Source: Magnetococcales bacterium (GTDB lineage: Bacteria > Pseudomonadota > Magnetococcia > Magnetococcales > JADFYX01). From it: DNA of 14,169 nt. Position 1 is the stretch's first letter. Each line of letters begins with the position of its first letter. Below the pieces are notes generated by a model. The model worked only from the letters and a program-made list of their open reading frames with translations. It was not told the DNA's origin and did not search any database. The stretch covers positions 1-14,169 of the forward strand of contig JADFYX010000031.1 of assembly GCA_015232795.1 (NCBI GenBank), in the 5' to 3' direction. The translations under genes were made by a program, and so were the position numbers. Below are positions 1 to 5,622 of the stretch, piece after piece.

Positions 1-63
1 TGACCGCGATTTCCCCTGATACACCAGATAAACCAATATCTTACGCCATGCTCGCACCGCCAA
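1..63 (-). CDS. Start of an unidentified reading frame running off the left edge
   Basis: On the minus strand a frame is open from after a TAG at 73-75 to the window edge. Possible starts are TTG (61-63) or GTG (55-57); neither has a clear Shine-Dalgarno. From GTG the visible peptide is about 19 residues and begins VRAWRKILVYLVYQG, a basic then hydrophobic start that could lead into a membrane helix. It lies 14 to 20 nt downstream of the glycosyltransferase stop, as expected for a second gene of the same operon. The family cannot be recognised from so little sequence, and a chance open frame of this length is quite possible. Confidence 0.3.
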   Translation of the reverse strand, partial: MAVRAWRKILVYLVYQGKSRS

Positions 64-77
64 CTGCCGAATCTAGG

Positions 78-1307
78 TTAAACCACCCCTGCAATTTTTG
101 CCAACTCATGGGCTGTAACTCCATTAAAGTTAATAAATTCATCTGGTTCTTTAGCGGTTATCTTTTCCGGGATATTTTGGAGGAGTTGTTTCCAGTTATT
201 TTCGCCTAATTTATTGATCAAATCAGCAAAACCATCGGCTTCTAAGTTTTTAGGGAGGTAGTTGCGATAGAACCCGGCAATGCTTTTTAACATTGGTAGA
301 TATGGTTGTAGATCAGTAGTGGTGGAAGCCGCTTCGCTATCAAACCATGCTATTGGTATGTTTATTATAGAATTACCGCGATTTAGTTCTGTTTTAAGTA
401 GTAGTTCTATGTCAAAGGCAAAACGTTTTTCAGTGAGGTTGGTCAGAATCTTACGGGCAATATCAGCCTTGAATGCTTTAAAACCACACTGGCTATCAAT
501 TATGTTGGCAAGTGAGGGTAGCAGTCTCTTCCAAAGATAGATAAACATCTTGCCACGATCATTGCGTTTTCCCCCTTTAATGACAATTGATGATGGTTCA
601 CGTCGCGAGCCGATAGCTGCGTCCATTCCCTTGTTGGTTATACCTGAAATCAATAAACCACACTGTCCTAAATCGGTAGACAGGTCAGCATCAGTATAAA
701 TGACTACATGGTTGGGGTGACTTTTTCTTACTGACTCCCACATACCTAGTGCAACAGCACCACCCTTACGGCTATCATCGGTGTTGGTCATGGGTTTAGA
801 TATAGGGTGATTGTTACTTATGGCTTCTTTTAAAAAAAGCACTTGAACACACTGTGGTAGAGTGTCATCAGCCAATATTTTTTGGGCCAAAAGTCCGCTA
901 CCATTTGGACAGCCATCATCTACCAAGGTCATATCCCAAGTGACATGATTAAGATCTTGGCATAGCCATAACATCTGCTTTATCTTTTGGCGCAAGAAAT
1001 CTTCACCATAAGGATGTTCCTTTTGGCTTAAGATACGTTGATGCTCTTTATATATAGCAAACACTACAGATATATGTAGTGGTAAGGTTAAATCTATTAA
1101 TATTTGCCGAGAACGAGCGAGTTTAATAACTAAGTGTGCAGCAAAAGGGTGCTGTTCTTTCCGTTTGGCCCACTCCAACTCCTTGGTGGCAAGTTGAAGG
1201 TTGTCAGGACCAGTGGCAAGTAAACTGTCAGCAGCATTGCGTATCTCTTCTTGCTGTTGGGCGTTGGTCAATAACAGAGGATCGGGGAGTTGGCTGTTTA
1301 GCAACAT
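78..1307 (-). CDS. GT2 family glycosyltransferase, dolichyl-phosphate-glucose synthase (Alg5)-like
   Basis: Likely transfers a sugar from a nucleotide sugar, perhaps to a polyprenyl phosphate; the acceptor is inferred from family resemblance. Taken from ATG 1305-1307 the protein has 409 residues. The GT2 fold begins near residue 79 (HISVVFAIYKE, the usual beta-strand then YNE-like turn). It continues with LVDDG (128-132), RKGGAVALGM (180-189), the metal-binding DADLS (206-210), GSR (233-235), QCGFKAF (273-279) and FAFDIELL (297-304), all in Alg5/DPG-synthase order. About 78 residues precede the domain and about 65 follow the last conserved part. No membrane helix is obvious, unlike many Alg5-like enzymes. 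ATG 1307 is preferred to the upstream TTG at 1325 because GTGAG lies 7 nt before it. The gene is divergent from the TPR gene and probably leads an operon that continues leftward. Confidence 0.82.
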   Translation of the reverse strand: MLLNSQLPDPLLLTNAQQQEEIRNAADSLLATGPDNLQLATKELEWAKRKEQHPFAAHLVIKLARSRQILIDLTLPLHISVVFAIYKEHQRILSQKEHPYGEDFLRQKIKQMLWLCQDLNHVTWDMTLVDDGCPNGSGLLAQKILADDTLPQCVQVLFLKEAISNNHPISKPMTNTDDSRKGGAVALGMWESVRKSHPNHVVIYTDADLSTDLGQCGLLISGITNKGMDAAIGSRREPSSIVIKGGKRNDRGKMFIYLWKRLLPSLANIIDSQCGFKAFKADIARKILTNLTEKRFAFDIELLLKTELNRGNSIINIPIAWFDSEAASTTTDLQPYLPMLKSIAGFYRNYLPKNLEADGFADLINKLGENNWKQLLQNIPEKITAKEPDEFINFNGVTAHELAKIAGVV

Positions 1308-1518
1308 ACAAAAACTCACTATCAAATTTGCTATAAAAACATTATATAAAATTTTTTTTCAACCAAACTAACCCCACATAATCTGATTTTCAATTGTTAT
1401 CAACTGGAAAGTATAAGTTTTTTAGGTTGTATCTCTTTCGTTTAATTAAACTCTATCTAAATAAAATACAAAATATTGGCAACCAGCGGTTACACTGTTT
1501 CTGTTTGAAGTTTATCCA

Positions 1519-1530
1519 TTGGCTAGCCAA
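1519..1530. promoter_or_regulatory. Perfect 12-bp palindrome, possible operator
   Basis: TTGGCTAGCCAA reads the same on both strands and ends one base before the -35 box of the best promoter candidate for the TPR gene. A site at that position could bind a dimeric regulator. A 12-bp palindrome is expected a few times by chance in 14 kb, so position rather than rarity is the argument. Confidence 0.3.
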
Positions 1531-1531
1531 G

Positions 1532-1559
1532 ATGACAAGATGATGTTACTCTGTATAGT
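1532..1559 (+). promoter_or_regulatory. Sigma-70-type promoter candidate for the TPR gene
   Basis: The -35 box ATGACA (1532-1537, five of six consensus bases) and the -10 box TATAGT (1554-1559, five of six) are separated by 16 bp. Transcription would start near 1566, leaving a leader of about 80 nt before the TPR gene. This is the best consensus match I found in the region. Confidence 0.45.
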
Positions 1560-1646
1560 GGTGAGAATGTTGTGTATTTAAAGTAAGTTAGGCTTTGTTA
1601 AAGCTTGTTAATAACTATCTGAATTTATGTTGATTGGTGTTTAAAA

Positions 1647-3191
1647 TTGGTGGAAAACGCAAAATCAGATGATGAAAGTCAAAAGCTTGAAGCACAACCA
1701 TTTGCATCGGTTGGGCTTTTTTCAGGTTTGCGTGCTTATATTCATGATCTTATCCATTTACGTGCAATGCGTCGTGAGTTGGATAGTATGGATATGTTGG
1801 GTGGTGATGAGAATGTGGACGGTAGAACCACCCAAGAGATTATGCCTCTTGATATCGATCGTATAAAAGAGATAATCACAAATGAAGAGATAATAAGAGA
1901 TCAGCAACCGATTTATCTCTCTGGTCTGATACCACAATCCCATGGTGGGGATCTTGAATCTGCGACAGTAGGCACAAAAGGGGCTTCAAAGGGGTTGATA
2001 GATGCCGAACGTCACCTTTTCCGTGCTATAGCAGAATATGAGACCGCTTTTAAAAATGATAGTTATCCTTTGGTAGATATACTGTTCCGATTTGCCCGGC
2101 TGTTTGTTAATCAGGGTAATCATGAAAGAGGTTTGAGTTATCTGCAAAAAGCCTGGTCTGTTACTAACAGTGCCGGACAGCAAAATAATTTAATTGCGGG
2201 GTTGGTGCTGGTACTTTTGGTAGAAACTGCCCACCGTTGTGATAATTTATTTGAGAGTGATAAAGGGTTTTATGCCCTTTTGGAGTTAACTGAGCTTAAA
2301 GGTGAATGGCAAGTTCCTGAGCTAGGGAAAGCTCTAAATGGTTTGGCAAACTATTTTGTCTCTTGTAGTGAGTATAATAAAGCGACGCTGATTTTTGACC
2401 GCGCCCTCAACGTATTCTTTATAAATAATCAGGAAAAACACACTGTCTATATAAATATATTAAATAGTGCTGGTTCCATGTATTATGGGTTGCAGATGTT
2501 TGATGAGGCCCAAAAGCTGTATGAATTGGCGGTAAAGAGTATTGAGACTCATAAGCTATATAATGACGCAAACACCCCAATTTTATACCATAACTCCGGT
2601 TTGGTATGCTGTCATATCAATCGTATGTCAGAGTCAAGAGTACGCTTGGTCAGGTCTTTAATTACAGCTTTGCAAAATGGTCAAGAGTGGGTTTTGTGGA
2701 AAGCTTGTTATTCTCTTAGCTATCTTTTTGTTCAAGAACATAAGCTGGCAGGAGCTATGTTTTTTGGCAAACTGGCTACCGCTATAACCCTGCAATCATG
2801 GCAGAGCCATCCCAATCAACCAGAATCTGATAGAATAATGGATCAGTTTCTCGCAGAACATATGGAGAATCTTTTCCATATGATGAATAAAGAAGAGGAG
2901 TGGAAGCAGATTCAAGAGGTTATTGAGTTTCACTCTCAAGAGCAATCAGAAGCGCAACTAGAGGATTCCCTACAATTTTTTTCTGGAGAAGAGAAAACAC
3001 AATTTCAACTCTTTTTACTTCTATCTTTACAGGTTAAACAGAACCCAATGTCTGTATTAACTGAAAATTCGAGTAGTGATAATGGCCATACACAAGCCGC
3101 AGGAAGAAGTTTGGAAGAGTTGGAATCGGAATTCTTGCATTTATTGGCAAAATGGGATGTTAAAAAAATTGGTAGACTGAAATTAGGATGA
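1647..3191 (+). CDS. TPR-repeat protein of unknown function
   Basis: A 514-residue soluble protein with no signal peptide or membrane segment, so probably cytoplasmic. From about residue 120 to 400 it is a run of helical pairs of tetratricopeptide type. Examples are the stretches around LFRFARLFVNQGNHERGLSYLQ, ALNGLANYFVSCSEYNKATLIFDRAL, LNSAGSMYYGLQMFDEAQKLYELAV and YHNSGLVCCHINRMSESRV. Such arrays usually bind other proteins or peptides. The first 110 residues are charged and of low conservation appearance, and the C-terminal 100 are rich in Glu, Gln and Ser with no domain I recognise. The start is uncertain: TTG (1647) and GTG (1650) are adjacent, the Shine-Dalgarno is weak, and no ATG occurs until about residue 41. 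The CopD-like gene follows 48 nt downstream and may be co-transcribed. No specific partner can be inferred. Confidence 0.75.
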   Translation: MVENAKSDDESQKLEAQPFASVGLFSGLRAYIHDLIHLRAMRRELDSMDMLGGDENVDGRTTQEIMPLDIDRIKEIITNEEIIRDQQPIYLSGLIPQSHGGDLESATVGTKGASKGLIDAERHLFRAIAEYETAFKNDSYPLVDILFRFARLFVNQGNHERGLSYLQKAWSVTNSAGQQNNLIAGLVLVLLVETAHRCDNLFESDKGFYALLELTELKGEWQVPELGKALNGLANYFVSCSEYNKATLIFDRALNVFFINNQEKHTVYINILNSAGSMYYGLQMFDEAQKLYELAVKSIETHKLYNDANTPILYHNSGLVCCHINRMSESRVRLVRSLITALQNGQEWVLWKACYSLSYLFVQEHKLAGAMFFGKLATAITLQSWQSHPNQPESDRIMDQFLAEHMENLFHMMNKEEEWKQIQEVIEFHSQEQSEAQLEDSLQFFSGEEKTQFQLFLLLSLQVKQNPMSVLTENSSSDNGHTQAAGRSLEELESEFLHLLAKWDVKKIGRLKLG

Positions 3192-3242
3192 TTTAATATT
3201 AAGTCTGGTCGGATTTATATAATTTTTTCATGAGGATTTTTG

Positions 3243-3698
3243 GTGTCATTTTTATTAACAGTACATTTTATTGCAGCATTAATTTGGGTAGGGGGCATGT
3301 TTTTTACCCATTTTGTGTTGCGCCCTTCTGCTGAATTTCTCTCCTTACCAGATAAAATAAATCTTTGGTCAAGAGTTTTGCGGCGATTTTTGGCTATGAT
3401 TTGGTTGTCAATAGTTCTATTGCCAGTGAGCGGCTATTGGATGGTATTTTCATATTTAGGTGGTTGGGATGATCTAGGTTTACATGTATATATTATGCAA
3501 GTAGTTGGTTGGATTATGATTGTTATATTTGTTTATGTGTATTTGGGGCCTTATAAGGAGATGAAAATCCGGGTAAAAGAGGAGCTTTTTCCTGAGGCTG
3601 GAATGTTCATGCTTAAAATTCGTAGGCTTGTAGGTGTCAATCTTCTTTTAGGTATTGTAAACGTTGTAACTGCTGTCACTGGTAGATATTTATTTTAA
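3243..3698 (+). CDS. CopD-like four-helix inner-membrane protein
   Basis: A 151-residue integral membrane protein with about four hydrophobic helices, roughly residues 3-22, 48-70, 82-102 and 128-147. The start (HFIAALIWVGGMFF, then HFVLRPS) is the pattern of small CopD/DUF-type proteins, in which an N-terminal helix carries a conserved His and a WVGG turn. His8, His23 and His81 lie in or next to helices and could bind haem or metal, but this is inference. The GTG at 3243 is chosen over the adjacent TTG at 3240 because GAGG (3232-3235) lies 7 nt before it. Family members are often annotated as copper resistance or putative membrane proteins, frequently without evidence for copper transport. 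It sits 51 nt after the TPR gene and 200 bp before the response regulator; no copper genes are nearby. Confidence 0.7.
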   Translation: MSFLLTVHFIAALIWVGGMFFTHFVLRPSAEFLSLPDKINLWSRVLRRFLAMIWLSIVLLPVSGYWMVFSYLGGWDDLGLHVYIMQVVGWIMIVIFVYVYLGPYKEMKIRVKEELFPEAGMFMLKIRRLVGVNLLLGIVNVVTAVTGRYLF

Positions 3699-3851
3699 TA
3701 TATATCATATTGTATGCTAATTATGTTTGTAGTGCATTTGCTTACATATAGTTTCATTAAAACCTATAAGAACTTCTTGTGTTTATCCTGATTATATTAT
3801 AGTCTCTGAGGGTTATATACCAATAATCATAAGGTTGTTTGGGTGGTGTTC

Positions 3852-3878
3852 TTTGTTACTATTGAATATTTTAACAAA
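3852..3878. repeat. Inverted repeat upstream of the response regulator gene
   Basis: TTTGTTA (3852-3858) and TAACAAA (3872-3878) are perfect 7-bp arms around a 13-nt spacer. Their centres are 20 bp apart, about two helical turns, and the right arm ends 20 nt before the ATG of the response regulator. It might be an autoregulatory operator or a leader hairpin, but AT-rich DNA makes such arms common by chance. Confidence 0.25.
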
Positions 3879-3898
3879 TTGATGGCTTATAGACTTAG

Positions 3899-4591
3899 AT
3901 GAAACAAAACATTCTTATTGTTGAAGATGACCCTGTTACCAGTAGCTTATTGGTTGCTTATTTCAGTAAGTCTGGTTATGAAGTTTTTGAGGCTACAAAC
4001 GGCTCTGAAATGTGGGTTCATATTGACAAAAACAGTATTGATTTGGTTTTGTTGGATATCAATTTGCCTGGTGAAGATGGTCTGTCATTAACCAGAAACC
4101 TGCGTAATAAATCTGATATTGGTATAATTTTAGTTACAGCGCGCAAAGAGGATGTTGACCGCATTATCGGTTTGGAGTTGGGGGCAGATGATTATGTAAC
4201 AAAGCCTTTTAACGAGCGAGAACTGTTGGTTAGAGTAAAAAACCTTCTCCGTCGTACCTCGCAAACAGGAATAAAAAACAAAGATGAACCATCCAACCAC
4301 ATTTTTCATGGTTGGAACCTCAATATGGAACAACGTCGTCTAATTTCTCCTGAAGGAGAGTCTATACATTTAACAAATGGTGAGTTTATCCTACTTGCCA
4401 CCTTTGTCCGTTGTCCTGGTCGCATATTTAGTCGCAACAAGCTTTTAGAAGCAGTGAGCAGCAGAGAGTGGATGCCAAATGATCGTACAATAGATGTTAT
4501 GGTAAACCGCCTCCGTCGCAAACTAGAAAAAAATCCAAAAGACCCTCAAATTTTAATAACAGTACATGGTGTGGGTTATCAGTTTGTATAG
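3899..4591 (+). CDS. OmpR/PhoB-family response regulator, TorR/ArcA-like
   Basis: A two-component transcription factor of 230 residues, the usual length. The receiver domain (about 1-122) has the acidic pocket D10-D11, the phospho-acceptor D53 in LLDINLPGEDG, T80 and K102 in YVTKPF. The stretches ILVTARKEDVDRIIGLELGADDY and LDINLP resemble TorR and ArcA more than PhoB or OmpR. The C-terminal winged helix (about 133-230) ends with the recognition-helix region RTIDVMVNRLRRKLE and the hairpin VHGVGYQFV. All catalytic residues are present, so it should be phosphorylatable. No histidine kinase gene is in the window, so its partner must be encoded elsewhere; ArcA is likewise unlinked to its kinase in E. 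coli, while TorR is usually linked. Targets cannot be inferred. The Shine-Dalgarno before ATG 3899 is weak. Confidence 0.88.
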   Translation: MKQNILIVEDDPVTSSLLVAYFSKSGYEVFEATNGSEMWVHIDKNSIDLVLLDINLPGEDGLSLTRNLRNKSDIGIILVTARKEDVDRIIGLELGADDYVTKPFNERELLVRVKNLLRRTSQTGIKNKDEPSNHIFHGWNLNMEQRRLISPEGESIHLTNGEFILLATFVRCPGRIFSRNKLLEAVSSREWMPNDRTIDVMVNRLRRKLEKNPKDPQILITVHGVGYQFV

Positions 4592-4682
4592 TTTTAAATT
4601 AAGATTAAGTGTAATTATTTCATCAAATCTCCAAGTAAAAAATCTAAATTGATAAATTATCCTGTGCAGTGCTTAGAGTCTA

Positions 4683-4711
4683 TTGACGTACAGAGGGGTA
4701 TTTGCTAATGT
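4683..4711 (+). promoter_or_regulatory. Promoter candidate for tRNA-Leu
   Basis: The -35 box TTGACG (4683-4688) is followed after 17 bp by TAATGT (4706-4711) as the -10. The C-rich stretch after it would place the start a few bases before the mature tRNA. The optimal spacing and strong -35 fit a stable-RNA promoter, though the -10 is poor. Confidence 0.5.
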
Positions 4712-4721
4712 CCCGTCTGTC

Positions 4722-4808
4722 GCCGGGGTGGCGGAACTGGTAGACGCACCAGACTCAAAATCTGGCGCTGGCAACAGCGTGTCGGTTCGATTCCGACCCT
4801 CGGCACCA
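4722..4808 (+). tRNA. tRNA-Leu, anticodon CAA
   Basis: A class II tRNA of 87 nt with the CCA end encoded in the DNA. The acceptor arms GCCGGGG (4722-4728) and CCTCGGC (4798-4804) pair with one G-U. The anticodon stem is CCAGA/TCTGG around the loop CTCAAAA, giving anticodon CAA at 4756-4758, which reads UUG. The long variable arm CGCTGGCAACAGCG and the T arm with GTTCGAT are intact. Leu identity is supported by the long variable arm, the D arm and the discriminator A. It stands alone, with its own promoter candidate upstream and a terminator just downstream. Confidence 0.96.
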
Positions 4809-4817
4809 AGTAAAATC

Positions 4818-4850
4818 AAGGACTTAGCTATAATGGTTAAGTCCTTTTTT
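4818..4850 (+). terminator. Rho-independent terminator of tRNA-Leu
   Basis: AAGGACTTA (4818-4826) pairs perfectly with TAAGTCCTT (4838-4846), and the T run continues to 4850. The 9-bp stem and the T tract, 9 nt after the CCA end, make a clear intrinsic terminator. Because A residues precede the stem, it may also work weakly on the minus strand for hrpA, whose 3' end is about 160 bp away. Confidence 0.85.
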
Positions 4851-5010
4851 GTTGTCTAAAATGGCAAATGGTGCACTCTTGGCCCATGTTTGGACATTTT
4901 CACGCATGACATCTTAAACATCCAGATACCTTTTGTTTAACTTTTTCCCTTCTTTTTCTCTTTCAAAAATATAAAATTCATTGTTCTTCTTAATTGTTAC
5001 CAGTTTTCAA

Positions 5011-5619
5011 TTAACTCAAAACCTTCTCCCACTGTTTTTGCAACCGTTTTATCGAGATAGGCATTGATGTTTTTAGCTCTTGGGCGAAGAGAGATACTCT
5101 AAACTCTTCTAACATCCAGAAGTAGGTTGTTAGATCGGGGTTTTGGGTTTTTTCTTTGTTCTGTTTTTTTGTAGCCTCTTGGAATTTGAGTAAGAGGGGG
5201 GCTAGCTCTTGGGATTTTTGTTTGTCTTTGTTGGGGTCTTGTTGTCTTCTTTCCAGGCGTAGGTTTATTGCCTTTAAAAACCGGGGTAGGTGGCGTAACC
5301 ATGTGTATGGTGTCTGCATGAGAAAATCTGTGTAGATCAAGGCATCTAGCTGGGATTTAATCTCTGGTACTACTGTTTTTAAGGCTGGGGAGCGGTTGGC
5401 GGTTTTCATTGTTAGGCGCAGTTCGTGAAATTCATTTAATATTCTGCTTGTCAGATGAGCAATGGCTCCTGCTTCAACCATTAATTTTCCCCGGTTGGCC
5501 TGCAGTCTCTCTTTAAAGCTTTCTGCGTTGCGAATTTTATCTGCATCTTTTGCAAGAAATACCCGGTCTATTGCCAGATCGATAATATCAGCTACTAGTT
5601 GCTCTTTTTTTCCTAATGC
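5011..5619 (-). pseudogene. hrpA: C-terminal part of hrpA, downstream of an in-frame amber codon
   Basis: These 202 codons continue hrpA in the same frame after the TAG at 5620-5622. They begin ALGKKEQLVADIIDLAIDR and end at TAA 5011-5013. The sequence, including KLMVEAGAIAHLTSRI and the closing YFWMLEEFRVSLFAQEL...PISIKRL, is the normal end of the HrpA C-terminal domain (DUF3418). There is no frameshift and no other stop, so the part looks conserved rather than decayed. If not joined by readthrough, it could only be made separately from an internal start. ATG 5479-5481 has GGGG 7 nt before it and would give 156 residues, but that may be coincidence. A 202-residue tail alone has no helicase motifs and no known activity. 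Confidence 0.8.
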
Positions 5620-5622
5620 CTA
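5620..5622 (-). other. In-frame amber codon (TAG) inside hrpA
   Basis: Codon 1120 of a 1322-codon frame reads TAG, between ...KMALAF and ALGKKEQ.... Both flanks are in the same frame (8979, 5622 and 5481 are all multiples of three) and both match HrpA. The next base is G. TAG also ends the response regulator gene at 4589-4591, so the codon is not generally reassigned to an amino acid here. Confidence 0.9.

Larger units (their letters stand above)
1308..1646. other. AT-rich divergent intergenic region
   Basis: About 340 bp between the minus-strand glycosyltransferase and the plus-strand TPR gene, with no convincing gene. It holds a plus-strand promoter candidate (1532-1559) with a 12-bp palindrome beside it (1519-1530), both listed separately. 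On the minus strand there is a perfect -10 hexamer TATAAT (reverse of 1341-1346) that could serve the glycosyltransferase, but no good -35 box lies at the right distance. An inverted-repeat terminator was not seen. Confidence 0.6.

Noticed and set aside
3777..3803. Promoter TTGTGT with TATAGT before the response regulator
   Set aside because: The spacing is only 15 bp and the -35 box is poor; AT-rich sequence offers several equally weak alternatives.
4722..4808. tRNA-Leu as a possible suppressor of the hrpA amber codon
   Set aside because: Its anticodon is CAA, which reads UUG; CUA would be needed to read UAG.
4722..4850. tRNA-Leu 3' end as an attachment site for an integrated element
   Set aside because: No integrase gene and no repeat of the tRNA 3' end are seen in the window; the tRNA is directly followed by its own terminator and then by hrpA.
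5605..5611. Run of seven T (A7 on the coding strand) beside the hrpA amber codon, as a frameshift site
   Set aside because: The reading frame is identical before and after the stop, so no frameshift is needed; slipping at A7, which lies after the TAG, would also not avoid the stop.
5620..5622. Pyrrolysine or general reassignment of TAG
   Set aside because: TAG ends the response regulator at its expected C-terminus (4589-4591), no pyl genes are visible, and HrpA is not a known pyrrolysine protein.
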